Position numbers and translations under genes: made by a program. A stretch of DNA of 64,000 bases from Ischnura elegans. Taxonomy: Eukaryota; Arthropoda; Insecta; Odonata; Coenagrionidae. The stretch covers positions 88,894,566 to 88,958,565 of the forward strand of contig NC_060251.1 in NCBI RefSeq assembly GCF_921293095.1, written 5' to 3'. Below are positions 46,801-58,569 of the stretch, piece by piece (within the stretch, counting starts at the first letter, position 1; every line of letters starts with the position of its first letter). The notes under the pieces are model-generated. The model searched no databases, was not told the DNA's origin, and saw only the letters and a program-made list of their open reading frames with translations.

Positions 46801-48540
46801 TAGCCAGCTCACCGCTTTTTTTATCTTCACACCCGCATGTTAGCATTGGCACGTTGAATTTTATTCTTCAGTGCAGCGCAAGGTCTAAACCATGCCTGAA
46901 ACCGATTTCGTTTTATCCATGATCCCCTATTCACTTCCACCACCTTACGGAATACCTAGAATCCTTAACTGTTAAGGCCTTCAGCCTCCCATCACCTTTG
47001 GTATACTGTTTATACATTTTGGAGCCTCTTTGTCTCCTTCTAGCTCTTTCCTCCCTACCCACTTTTAAGAAGAATTCCTCGTACCTTTTACTCCGAATTG
47101 AAACCAACATGATGACGTTACTCGGTAGCCAGCTTTCCTTATTCTCCTTCATGCACCTCAATTTCTTTATTCTCCCCCGTATCCACTTATCAAACGCATC
47201 GGACCTATTCTCATCCTATTTTGAGGTTCACACTACAGCGCAGTCAAACGCCACAATTAGAATCAAATTGTATTCTCCGATTGAATGGGATGGATTTCCC
47301 GTTCATGATCAATAGGCTTGTTGTTTTAAAATATTGTACAAAATTAATATTCATCATCACCAGACTAAGCAATTAGTTTTTCAATTCGTATATGGTGTGT
47401 TATTGGGAGAATATTTCTTCACGATGCGAAAACGTTACTTGTGAAATTGTAGGTAATATTCATTGAATTCCGGTGATAAATTCGTTTAGGGCAATATTTT
47501 ATATTGTTACCAACATTTTGAGTACTTCATCGTCCATATGCCAAGGTATTATGGCCCAGAAAAACTTTTGTGAATGCTGTCGTCTTCTATAATGAGATTA
47601 AAATGATTACTATTGCACGCTATCATGTTCTCGTAGCAAGGTAACTTGTATCATGTTAAAAAAAGGTCAATTCGGCGGAAAGGTATAATATAAAACCACC
47701 ATAAATGAATAGAAATCTATATAGGTTTATGCTATTCAAATTGACTTTTTTTCCTGATCGGGCTGTGTTACTTTCTGCAACTTCAGCGCAAACGGGCAGG
47801 CTTATGAAAAAGTTTTTTTTTTCGTTTTTATTTGTATTTGTAATAGGTACCGCATCGTCTTAGAAGTGATATTTTGATGAAATAAAAAAAAATGCCTCAA
47901 TTTTTTTTTAACCATCCTGGAAAATAGGGCTTGGACCTTTTTCATTGTGCCTCATACGAATTGGCATCTTCAAACACTTACTGATATCCTCTCGTCACTT
48001 GCATTGTTTTACTTCACGACTTCACGTTCATAAATCCATTTTTTTCTCAATTGAAATTGATTCCAGAAAATGTAATGTACGGGTTAAATTGAGGGGATTA
48101 GATAGTTGTTGAATTTCAGCAATTTTGAATGGATTGTTCATTTATCTAGGATGAAAATACTGCGCAGTTTGGTGAAAGTTCTGCGCAGTTCCAGCCTTAA
48201 ATATATTATATGCTTGCTCCTTGCGAAATATTTACTTGACTTTTTTTATCAATGATAAACTCTTATATCTCTTATATCAATGATAATGGACTGCGAAAAA
48301 TTTTTACCATTCGTCGAAATTCCCGCTAAAGCATTACAACAAGTTTCATCCAGTAATACCTAGAGGTCACTAAAGTCTGGCTCAGGAGTGGCGCCTCGAT
48401 ACGGTTGTACGTTATACTACAATACTCATGCGCTCATGCAACAAAACAAATGGCTGTTTTCGGCCGAGATCATATGTTTATGTCTTGTTAAGGTTTATAT
48501 ACAATCTGTGACATCGAGAGATATTGTGCTCGAGTGAGTG
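43841..48540. other. Interval between the cuticle gene and BLOC1S2
   Basis: This stretch contains the cuticle 3' UTR (an AATAAA occurs near 44355), the hAT MITE at 46260-46546 and AT-rich DNA with short ORFs. The 46900-47260 segment has an open minus frame with a charged EERARRRQRGSKMYKQY stretch that could be a retroelement relic, but I could not place it. Confidence 0.35.
46260..46546. mobile_element. hAT-type MITE
   Basis: An exact 8-bp target repeat TCTCCTAC (46252-46259 and 46547-46554) encloses ends CATTGGCGCAGC and, inverted, TAGTGGCGCAGC. The 287-bp body has long G and C runs near the ends and no coding potential. Confidence 0.88.
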
Positions 48541-48578
48541 TCGTTGCGTGAACAAGAGATTTATATAATAACTAAAGA

Positions 48579-49421
48579 ATGATGGCTGAAGATAGTGATC
48601 AAGGAGTCACAGATTCTCCGAAGAAAGGTAAGAATACTCGCTCTGGAGTGAAATGGGGATATCCAGGGAATTCATCTTAATAAGTGAACTAAATTTTTCA
48701 TATAGGTCCAACATTATCTACTAGCACGAGCAGTTTTGAAGCCCTCGATCCCCATGATCCAAATCTTAGTCGTCTAGCTACATTGATGTTTCAGAAAACT
48801 GGTGACTACTTATGGGGAGAATTAACCACTACTCAAGTAAGTGTTGATATTTCACGTGAATAGCGACCCGTATTCCATGTTTTTTACTTCATAAATTCAT
48901 CTCCCCTCTTGATCAGTCTCCAATCCCAGTTGTGAATTATAGTTTCATTTATTTTCTCTGTATTCACTCCTACTTGTCTGTATATAGGAAGACTACCGCC
49001 TTCTTGAGGCTATGAACAGAGTGACTATCACCAAATATTCCGATATGAAACAAATTTCGAGTAATGTTGGTAAAACACTTTTGGAGCTGAATGAGAAATG
49101 TAAGTTACTGATCTAACTAGTGTAGTTGTGTAATCATTGGCATGAATAATTAATGCTCGTTTTTAGTTCAAACCAATGTAACTAATAGCTGAAACTCTCC
49201 TTTAATTTATCTTAGGCAAACTTTGACTGTTCAATTTTTGTTAAAAGCTCAGATAGAAATAATTTTGTATGTATCACCTTTCAGACGCCAGTTTACAACC
49301 ATATTTGGACCAAATTGATCAGATAGAGGAAAGTGTCATGAAGCTAGAACAAGCTGCATATAAGCTGGATGCATATTCAAAGCGGTTGGAGGCAAAATTT
49401 AAGCATTTAGAGAAAAGATAA
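48579..49421 (+). CDS. BLOC1S2: BLOC-1 complex subunit 2 (biogenesis of lysosome-related organelles)
   Basis: This is a complete four-exon gene: 48579-48627, 48706-48836, 48988-49099 and 49285-49421 (TAA), all with GT-AG borders and consistent phases, giving 142 residues. BLOC1S2 is a small coiled-coil subunit shared by BLOC-1 and BORC, cytosolic complexes acting on endosome-to-lysosome-related-organelle traffic and lysosome positioning. Family signatures are the central block with [22 protein letters not shown] and the C-terminal helix containing [35 protein letters not shown] and HLEKR. The N-terminal 30 or so residues are acidic and Ser/Thr-rich, as expected for a disordered tail. Length is typical of the family. 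Two ATG codons stand in tandem at 48579 and 48582; either could start the protein. Introns are short (78, 151 and 185 bases), unlike the cuticle gene's. Nothing suggests damage. Confidence 0.96.
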
Positions 49422-49729
49422 TTTTCTTGTGAATACTGCAAGGTGATATAAACTGTCTTAAATTTAAACTTCATTATGGTGGAGTTTAAAATATATTGCA
49501 GCTATGCAATTTGAGAATTGACAGCAGCAACTCTAAAAGGAACTGGTGTACATTTCAAGGTGAACACATATTTGTGCAATCTACCCTTCTGACTTATATT
49601 TATTAATTGTCTTTATTTTCAGCTGTCTAATGCAAATTAATTTCTTATGTTCGGTATGAGTTGATTGTTATATCAGATTGATAATATTGTAATTTGAGGA
49701 CACTGAATGTGGCCTTTATTGTGTTTGAA

Positions 49730-49735
49730 AATAAA
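49730..49735 (+). terminator. Probable poly(A) signal of BLOC1S2
   Basis: An AATAAA lies 308 bases after the BLOC1S2 stop codon in otherwise unremarkable AT-rich sequence, and is a plausible end of the 3' UTR. The cleavage site is not determined. Confidence 0.5.
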
Positions 49736-49929
49736 ATCAGGTATGAAACTTGAGTCCTGTAAGTTATCATTCTCTTAATATTAGTTATGTAACTATTTTC
49801 TGTGGAATCTTTACTCATATTTAGGTACATGCATGTGAAGTGCTAATTGACAATTGGCTTCATTACTACATCATCTTAGTTTATCTAATAGACATCTCTT
49901 AAGTAGTTATCACTCAATGGTACAAGGTT

Positions 49930-50144
49930 GGTAAGGATACCTAGGTTAGAAGAGAGCTTACCCCAGACTAGGCCACTCTGATGTGAATATCGCATTAGTA
50001 GGGTCACTCAATCACTCAGTGATTCAACCAGAATACTGGTTTGTGTCGGTATGAGTAGAACTCAACCCAAAATAAGCCTCAGGTTTCTAGGGTAGAGGGT
50101 TCGCCTGAGATTAGAACTGAGGACCCCTAAGTCAGCTTTTGTCA
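49930..50144 (-). mobile_element. tRNA-derived SINE, family 1 (decayed)
   Basis: On the minus strand CTCAGTTCTAATCTCAGG resembles the B box, followed by GGGTTGAGTTCTACTC and CTGGTTGAATCACTG, like the family tail. It ends beside the TTAA of the MITE at 50149. Confidence 0.42.
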
Positions 50145-50148
50145 TTAA

Positions 50149-50568
50149 CCCCTTGCGCTGAAATAAGGAGTCTAGCTCGTCATGAACTTCTGGTGCCAAA
50201 TCGCGCAATGACGAGTGCAGCTCGTCAACAGATTTTCTTAATTTTATCACCACTTAGGGAAACAGTATGAATATTTTAAAAATTCAACAGAGTTAAAACA
50301 TCCACAATTTTCATTAAAAAAGTCATATTCCTTGAAGCATGATGCATTGGAAATAATAAAATGATTTTATATGAGTATTGATAGCTCTGTTCTTGATGTA
50401 TTTAACTTTACAATTTGAAATGATAATCACTTTTCATTTCAATATTCTACGTTGATTACAAACTACAAAATAAGACTTCATTACCTAGAATTACAAATCA
50501 AAAGAACCACAGAAAAAATAAAGAGAGAAAGGAGCACGATATACAGAAATTAATTGAAGTGGAAGGGG
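50149..50568 (-). mobile_element. TTAA-flanked (piggyBac-like) MITE, copy 2
   Basis: The 420-bp unit begins CCCCTTGCGCTG and ends AGTGGAAGGGG, exactly between TTAA at 50145-50148 and 50569-50572. Its inside matches the copy at 42815-43523 in the opposite orientation (words GCGCGATTTGGC, TTTTTTCTGTGGTTCTTTT, GTAGTTTGTAATC). TTAA targets define piggyBac-type elements. Confidence 0.8.
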
Positions 50569-50650
50569 TTAACTCAAGTCAGCTGCTAATCTCTCTACCC
50601 ACTCAGCTGCTGGGGTTTGGGTGGATGTGAGTATAACCATAGAGTATGTA

Positions 50651-51229
50651 CAGTGGAACCTCGTTAAAGCGAGGGCTATAGCGACACCCCTGCTATTATG
50701 AGAGATAGCCGATGCACCGTCAATAGACCCTATAATAAGCGTGTTAAAAAATTCGTTTTTACGAGACCCTTTCGGTGTTGGCTCTCGCCATAGCGAGGGT
50801 TTCACCGCCGGAAGACTTTCATCAAGACTCCTTAACCTCTGTAATTGCTAGCGATCTCTTAGAAATGAAGTTAATGGAGTGCTCAGTCTCAAATGTATGT
50901 GGTAAACTGTCGTTCGATAAATATAATGATTGACGAAACAATGCTTTGCATGATTTTTATTCAGTGCGGCGCTTATTAATTGTTTGAATAGTTAGTCGTT
51001 ATTTGAGTAAGGAAATTTAGTGATGCAAAAAAACATCGCCTTTCGTCTGGATTTATGCTTACGTTTATCGGATAGATGTTTATCTGTCGCCGCACCACTC
51101 CTGTTCCTGTATATCTGTTTGCAACAGGTATATTGGCTATTATTTTCTCCACCTCCGGTACAGCGACAATTCGCTATAGCGAGTGTTTATTAGTGCACCG
51201 TGGGGTGTCGTTATATCGAGGTTGCACTG
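50651..51229 (+). mobile_element. Tigger/pogo-like MITE, copy 1
   Basis: The ends are CAGTGGAACCTCGTTAAAGC and, inverted, CAGTGCAACCTCGATATAAC; TA flanks both sides. The 579-bp unit has no transposase. A second copy in the opposite orientation is at 60369-60950. TA duplication with CAGT ends and an internal GCTATAGCGA theme is typical of pogo/Tigger derivatives. Confidence 0.85.
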
Positions 51230-51889
51230 TATATACTTACTGTATGGCATAACTCAGCTTCTGGGGTTACAATTTATTTTTATTGTCTCCTTGAACTGTG
51301 TGACTTTTTGCTTGGGCTTTCCATAGGCTAATATTGAGATTTGTGCCCTAACACATCAGCCAGTTGCCCAATGGTCCATCTGCTAACCCAGTAAGCTCAC
51401 ATTATTTTTTGTCATTAACTCAAATTGTGTGGAATATACGCACACTCTTACATGTAAAATTTCAGGAAAAATAATTATCTATTTAAGCCACTCTCTTCCT
51501 CCTTGCTACTTCATATCCTTATACGAAGATGTCTTTTTTTTTCTTGATGAGGACAATGTGGATACTCTGTGTTACATAAACAACTTCCTTCTTTTATGTT
51601 ATAGCCTTGTGTCACCTCACACGCCATTTGTTCTTTCACTAAATCAGTCATAATAATTTATTTCTGCATTACAATTATTCAAATTTTATGCTTTCTTTGC
51701 TATCGCTGCTATGCCAATCACAGAATTGAATAGGATTTACTTGAAGCTGAAAGCAAACCACCTGAATGTACCCTCAGCCACACTCCCTTCCATACTCTCT
51801 AAGTTCACATTAAGTCCTATTACTTTTCATGTCACCCTTAAACCTTATTTTCTTCCTTCCCTCCCCAATGGGGAAGATTCCTTCATCAA

Positions 51890-52530
51890 ATAAAACGAAA
51901 GGCATTGATTGCAATTCATTACCCACCATTAGTGTATTCATGATACACAAATTATTTGGTTTTAGAAATCCCAGGGTAGACGAATGTTAATGGTCAATTT
52001 TAACCTCATTTAAAAAAGGCCATATTGGCGGCCATGCGATGCTACTCCACATGACGTCACAGGGGCCCAGATGCTATACGACTAGTCAGGAGTTTTACAT
52101 AGTCTTAGATTACCAAAGCATGCATGAGGCACAGAGCTCAGGGACACATCTATTAAAATTGCCTATGGTCAGAAAGTTTTCTTCGTTTGATAGGGTATTA
52201 ATAAGCCTTTTTTAAGCCAAGCGCTACATGCTAGCATGGTACTCTGCTACCTGCTAGCAGCCTGCATCATAGTGGCACTCATAGCCTTGCACCAAGGTGG
52301 CCTCACACAGCAACAGCCGGAACCAGAATGACGTCACACAGGCTTTTCCCAAGCATTGATACTTATTGTTAGCCGTCGCGTTTTTGCGTGCTTGAAAATT
52401 TTCACTTTTCATTTAATCGCGAAAAATTGATGTTGTCATTTAAAAATCTAAAAGTATGAAATGTGTACTTCAGGAGTAATAATCTATCGATTAAGGTAAT
52501 TTAAAAAAAATAGGAAACCACCCTATTATG
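51890..52530 (-). repeat. Dispersed repeat with TGACGTCA palindromes
   Basis: Read on the minus strand it starts near GGGTGGTTTCC, passes TGACGTCATTCTGG and later TGACGTCATGTGG, and ends near CTGGGATTTCTAAAACC. I recall closely similar sequence as a repeat scattered in arthropod genomes, but cannot verify that here. There is no ORF. Confidence 0.5.
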
Positions 52531-53051
52531 TAACTTTCATTTGTCTTACACATTTATGGAATTCCTTTTGCTGCTCAGATTCTGCACGGAAGGCTTGCGA
52601 TCTAGTTACAGCAGCTGAAGGGCTTTTCTATGTATTTATGGTGATTCATTCCAAACATGTGAACTCTTATTTGTAAATAAACAAAATATTTGTACTTTGC
52701 AAAAACTTGGGAAAAGGGAAGGAAAGGACTGATAACACCATTTAGTCTGGAATCAATTGCAATTTGTTTGTGGCTAAATTTGTACCATTTGAGAGCTGGG
52801 CAACACTGTAAACGATTTTTTTTCATTTGCTACCTCTATATTCTGCATTATATGATTCCTTTGGTATTTATCAAGATTTCATGATGCCTTGATTGTCTTG
52901 TGTGATGAGTACCTAGCCATTGTATTGGGAATTCACAGTTTTAATGATATCGTGAATATCATTAATATTAACAGAGAAATGCTCGTGCTTTAGTGCTCTA
53001 TTTGTTGTTATAAAATTCAGAGAGATACATATGGTGTTGAAATAAGCTAAG

Positions 53052-53250
53052 TACCATATATGTCTCAATATAGTCCCCCCTTTTTTCCAAAAATGCCCAT
53101 GATAAAAGTTAAGGGGGGGGGACTATATTCAAACCATGGAGCATCTCTAGCATAGAGAAGCTCTATGATTCAAACCCATTTTTTAAATTTTTTCCCGAAA
53201 CTCAAGCCTCAAAATTAGGGGTGGGGGACTATATTCGGAGGAATACGGTA
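53052..53250. mobile_element. Small MITE with AATATAGTCCCCC arms
   Basis: Inverted ends TACCATATATGTCTCAATAT and, inverted, TACCGTATTCCTCCGAATAT both run into AGTCCCCC. A third internal GGGGGGACTATATT adds an inner hairpin near 53108. Length is about 200 bp; no coding content. TA flanking is possible but ambiguous. Confidence 0.65.
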
Positions 53251-53579
53251 TGTACTGTAACTCTAAATAACTAGGATTGCAAGACAATAATGTATTGTTA
53301 AATATTAAAATTTAAGTGTTCATAGTAATTTTTGCTGTCTCATATGAGGCCCAGCAGTCAACAAAAGAAAATATTAAATAATCTAGTCATAGGTGTGTTT
53401 TTTCAAACCAATAATAGTAATTATTATAGTAATATCATGTGTATTAATGATGACCATTTGGGACCTTTCAGTCTTTTCTTACAATTTAACTTAATTCAAA
53501 CCCACGATACCTGGGTCTTACATCTTTACTCCACCATCACCAATTCTGGCCAAGAATATAAATGTGGGTATGTATTATA

Positions 53580-54900
53580 GTATTCTACTGATTAAGGTAG
53601 GGTTCCATGGAGTGCAAAAGAAGTAATCTGGGAGCCTACTTTTCCTTTGAGCACTGCCTTCTGCAATTCACTGTAAGGCCTACTCCCTTTCAATCTATCT
53701 AAAAATCCTATTCTTCTCTTCATCCTATTTATTATTCTTCCTTCTTCTCCCTCGTTTCCCTAACATTAATCCCTCTAACACCATTTTCAACATCCCCTCC
53801 CCGCTAAGTACTCGCTCCATCCAAACCTTCTGTCTCCTCTGTATCTCTTCTAAAAGTTGCCTCTCCTCACCCACCATGTCCAGCACTTCATTGTTTCTCC
53901 TCTTCTCTGTCCATTTCACCTTCTCCATACCCACATCTTGAATGACTCCAATCTTCTCTCATCCTCCGTCCTAAGTGTCCACGTTTCTGCACCGTAGAGA
54001 GCTACACTCCACATCAAACTCTTCACTAACCTTTTCTTTAAACTCTTTAATGACAATCCTCTCAGAAGCTCCTTCCTGTTCATGAACGCCTCCTTTACTA
54101 GTGCAATTCGCTTCCTGATGTCCTTGCTATTGTGTCTGTTTTCCTCAAATGTGCTGCCCAAGTAGTTCAATTGCTCTACCTGATCAAGGTTTTCCCCACC
54201 TACTTTTATCTTGAGTCTCACATTCCTCACTCGTGATGCTTTACGAAACCACGTTACCTTGGTCTTATTGTGATTAATCCTGATCCAATACTCCTTGCAC
54301 CGCTCCTTTAGTGCATCCACTGGAGCCTGCAGTCCCCTCGCTGACTGGATGATGAGCGCTGGATCATCCGCGAACCTTACTGATTTAAACATCATTCCTC
54401 CCACTTTCACTCCAGCTTCCAACTCACCTCACGCTTCTCCTACCATCTCCTCAGCATATACGTTAAGAAGAAGCGGCGATAAATAACAGCCTCTTCTCAC
54501 TACCTGGCCAATACTTGCCCATCCAGATTCTCCGCTACCCTCACTTGCGCATTCTGGGCCATTTACAGATTATGAATCAGTTGCCTATCCCTCCAATCTA
54601 CACCTATTCTCCTCAGTATATTCATTAACTTTACCCCATTCACGCTGTCAAATGCATTGGATATTGTCCACACTTTATAGATGGAAGATTAAAATCTCCC
54701 CCTATAACTGTTACACTTTTACTGTCTCTCAGAGTAAATTCTGATATTTGATTTTCTTGTTGGCCTTCTCTAAGATCCCAAGATTATCTTCCTGCACTTC
54801 ACTTTCCTTCTCTAAAGTCAAGCTCTCCGGTCTGTTTCTTTTGTCGTACAGATCTGTACCTCTTCTCGCTCAGTTAGCATCCTCCCATCTTTAACCTTAA
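53580..54900 (-). mobile_element. LINE family A, longest copy
   Basis: On the minus strand the copy runs from an endonuclease-like GGDFNLP near 54700, through an RT piece with AFDSVN (about 54640) and FADDPALI (about 54370), to the 3' domain with QLNYLGSTFEE, YGAETWTL and MEKVKWTEKRRNNEVLDMVG. The GDFNLP motif abuts AFDSVN with no intervening RT N-terminus, so an internal deletion joined them. Several stops and shifts lie at 54420-54640. The end matches the short copy beside cuticle exon 2 (GTAGAATACTAT on the minus strand). Confidence 0.82.
53916..54422 (-). pseudogene. LINE family A RT/3'-domain fragment (168 aa open)
   Basis: This is the longest uninterrupted part of the family A copy. 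It begins just upstream of the RT catalytic loop, read here as RFADDPALII where the usual motif is ADD, followed by an INHNKTKVTWF block and the YLGSTFEENRHNSKDIRKRI segment. The reading stops at 53916 because of a one-base shift and continues in another frame as MGMEKVKWTEKRR to 53725. It is a relic. Confidence 0.82.
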
Positions 54901-56350
54901 TTTTAGACATGGCTTATCCTCTTTTGCCACCTTAACATAGCAACTTAACTTTGGCATACATGCGCGTCTACCTCTTCTTCCCTCTGAAACTGTTCCATTT
55001 CCTTGTACATACCTGTTGAAAAAATACCAGGAACACTTGGAATATCATCACAACTCTTATAAAATTGCTTTTGTCCCTTTAAATTATTAATGTCATCAAA
55101 ATCAGAACATCAGATCTTACATTTGATTCATGTTTTTCTGGGCTGTGCTCATAGTATCAGCCACAGCTGGAATATTACTATCGGAAATCTGAGATTTTAT
55201 TGACTAATTCACAGAGGCATCAAAGTTCTGTGAACTGCAACAATGAATTCAATTCAGTTCCACCATGATTCTTTTCATAACTGTTGTGGAGGCTGCAAAA
55301 TATCTCTGCATCAAGGGTGGATTAACGCATTGATTGCCATGCCATTTCTAATGACCAAAATTGAAACTTCCTGCGTCACCAGGCTGGTAATAGTGAATGG
55401 CCACAAAGCAACTGAATGCCAGGTTAATTCTTATGCCAAGGGTTACCAGAAGAGATTGTTTTGGCATGGACTATGACTAAAATGGTCGTTATGGCCGAAT
55501 TACCTCAAAATGGAGTGAAATTTATTTTAGATTCATCATAATGATATCTATTGGAGACATGAATCAATAATACATAACCGATGAAAAAATACCAATAGCA
55601 TCATAGGAAATATGTACCAAAACACCTTTGTGGTCAACGTGTTAAAGTTATTATTTTGTGGAAGGGTGGGATTCATTACTTACCTCATCTCCATGGTGGT
55701 ATGCAGTACCTTGCAGGGATATTGTGTCTAAGGTCTGATATGTGTGAACAAGTGGCTTTTAGGTATTCATCACTTATCTATAAGTGTGTAGGTATTGTTT
55801 GCTATACTAGAGAAATTAAACTACCCTGGAGAGCCAGGTTGAATATAACATCTTTTAAATTTTTTCAGAAATTATAAGGGGGAATGGTTGCCCCCTCTTC
55901 AAGTGTCACTGCTGTACATACGCGCACCATATTTCTACATCCTGTACAACACTTTTGGAAATAATCATTGTTGAACTGGACTGATTGGCTATTGTACAAA
56001 TTTCAAGAAAATTTGGCGCTTAAACTTGAAAACATGACACTAATTAGCATCACACTGGCCTTACCTCTGGAGAGAATGCTCGCCAGCTTTCCTGCCGCTG
56101 CCTATAATCGGAAAACGTTTTCTCTGCCACTAGAGTTATAAGAATATTTGAAACCTCTATGTGTGGAGCTCTTTTTTTTAGTTATCCTGGTATTTTCGTC
56201 CCTCCTATTTGGGACCCAGCTCAACGAGTGCCCAGATATTATCCCTGCTGCTGGATTATAGACTCTCTGACCCAATCTTATCACAAATCCATGCTCAACT
56301 TATTGCATTGCCAGCATTTTTTTCCACCAAAATATTGCATTTGATTTTCA
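54900..56350. other. No gene recognised
   Basis: Short ORFs only (for example 55243-55476 and 55656-55877), without motifs or splice evidence. No clear repeat structure was seen. Confidence 0.35.
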
Positions 56351-56353
56351 TTA

Positions 56354-58560
56354 CAGTGGAATCCTGATTTAAGGTTTTTCAGGGGGGACACAATTTAAAA
56401 CACTAAATGCGGACAAACACTAAATGAGGACCTGTCATTTTTTTCAGGTTTTAGGGTCTGTAATGAATGGAATGGCTTTTTATGAATAAAATATATTATT
56501 TTAAGCAACTAATAGGTGCTGCATGCAGCAAAAAATTCATTGATTAAATTTTCTCTGCCCAGTGAGGGTTGGATAATACTTTTCAGGAATCAGCTAAAAA
56601 AATGGGTAGTAGAAATAAGTAGGTAATGAGAGGGTGACAATTGCTTTAATGAAATATTTTAAGAAAATTATAATGTACATCAACTTAAAAGTATTCCCAC
56701 GGAATATTATTATGGACGTTAGTGATTCCATTTTTACTCATATTTCAGTCGTCTCAATGAAATTTTAAAATTTTTTCTATAAAAGTGACATGTAAGTGAC
56801 TATAGCATTTCTAATGTAATAAGAAAAGGTGTAAGCATGTCCTAAAAAAATCGTCATTGCAACAATAAAGATGAGTGAAATAAAATGACAACAGAAGATC
56901 GCTAATCCCGAATTCCAAACTACCGAATAACTAGTAAAAGGGAGGTTTATTGGAATTTTGTCAACTTAACGTTTTCTGTAGCGTGCGAAAGATCCACAGA
57001 GAAAAAATCATTCGCCTTGACCGGGATTCGAACCCGGATCCTTTAAAACTTAAATCCCGGTATACTTTAAAACTAGTTTTCTGTAGCCTCCGCGAAACGA
57101 GGGATTTATGAGCCTTTAAAAAGCCTCCTGTGCGCACATTTTGGATTTCGAGGTCATCCAAAAAAGCAGAATCTTATTTCTAGTATGCCTACAAGTCGAT
57201 GGTGATTCAACTCAATGATAACACCAGATTGTCATATATCCGCGGCCTCATGCAGGTCGAATGGAGCCGGGAGAAGTTGCTTACGCGGCGCGCTAATCAC
57301 CTTGACGCCGACTCACCTTGTTTCACCGCAGCCTTTAATAAAATTTGGTTGGACCTTGAATAGCGATTTGCTAAACTCTGTTAAGTGAAAAGGTTTAATC
57401 TTCAACAGAACTGGATTTCTTCTGACAAATTGTCAGTGCCTCTAGAGTTTGGCAACTTCGTCCGAGTTATGATGTCGAAGTCAACCACCATGGGCAATCC
57501 TGCTGGATTTTCGTATTTTTCCGCGCTCTATCCGCGATCTTTTTTTACCGTGATTATGCGGTGATTTTTTTCCGGCATGAGCGATTTATTTAGAGTCATG
57601 GACCGTGATAGTTCGTCAAAACTCCGATTGTCATTCCCTTTTGACATAAAATAGCCCCAGATAAATATCTTTGAATCGACAGCGATATCAACCAACCGCA
57701 TGTCGGTAAATGGGCTCCGGGATATCTAAATTATGACGTGAAACAATGTTGTTCCGTAGGGAAAGAATGCTCTCTTTCACGATCATGACAGGGGAAACGC
57801 TTCCTCGGTTCTTTTTCTGTTCCTCCGTGGAAACTGAAATCTATAGAAAGAATCATCTGGTGAACTGCGCAAATGATATTGTATCTCCTCTTTTGAAAAG
57901 AGAAAGTAGTTGACTGGAAAAATATTGGGCTAAAATTGGACTGCCCGTAGAGAGTAGAGTTGAAAGGGGAATAAGCCATCAAGTGAAAACATTACGAGAA
58001 AACCGTCATTGTAGCGGCCCTCGGAGAAAAACTCGTGTCATCAGTCGTCAATTATCATAGAAGTAAAATTCCAAAAGTGAAGGATAAGGTAGTTTGAGGT
58101 TATTAAGGGATGACTTTGCTCCATTAGATTGGATCTGATCCAAAAAGTGCCTGGTGTTTGGACTAGAAAGGGAGCGAAACATTACGAGAAGACATCACCC
58201 AGCTAGCGAGTTGAAGGTCCCAGCGCTGCATTCGCGGAAGAAAGCAGTTGAAGAAGCGTTCCCCGGTATTCTATCGACTCTTGGTAAACTTCTATGGGAC
58301 TCTTCTTGTTGACGAGCAGAAATTCGAAGATTTGGATAATCATTTGCCCGAACCGTCATGAAAAAACGTTAAATCGGGCAAAAAAATCTTGTGCGGGAAA
58401 AATTTTTACGACCATAAATGCGGAAAAACGCAAAATGCGGAAACACTAAATACGGATTATTTTTATATTGTTCTAATAGGGAATGAATCGGGACCCCAAA
58501 AAATAAACGCTAAATGCGGAAAAACGTTAAATGCGAAGACGTTAAATCCGGATCCGACTG
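56354..58560. mobile_element. pogo/Tigger-like element, 2.2 kb
   Basis: The ends are CAGTGGAATCCTGATTTAA and, inverted, CAGTCGGATCCGGATTTAAC, with TA on both sides (56352-56353 and 58561-58562). Subterminal words such as CACTAAATGCGG and CGTTAAATGCG repeat at both ends, at least six times on the right. The interior shows no intact transposase; a tRNA-like SINE piece lies at 56960-57120. Confidence 0.72.
56960..57120 (-). mobile_element. tRNA-like SINE fragment
   Basis: The minus strand contains CCGGGTTCGAATCCCGG, a perfect T-arm with B box, followed by TCAAGGCGAATG. No A box or cloverleaf can be assembled upstream. TTTTCTGTAGC recurs at 56971 and 57078 around it. Located inside the 2.2-kb pogo-like element. 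Confidence 0.5.
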
Positions 58561-58569
58561 TAATTAACT

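Noticed and set aside
46931-47161. Host gene on the minus strand with an Arg-rich segment
   Set aside because: Short, with no splice context or domain; perhaps a retroelement relic, but it could not be assigned.
57018-57060. tRNA gene on the minus strand
   Set aside because: Only the T-arm is intact; no D-arm or anticodon arm can be drawn.
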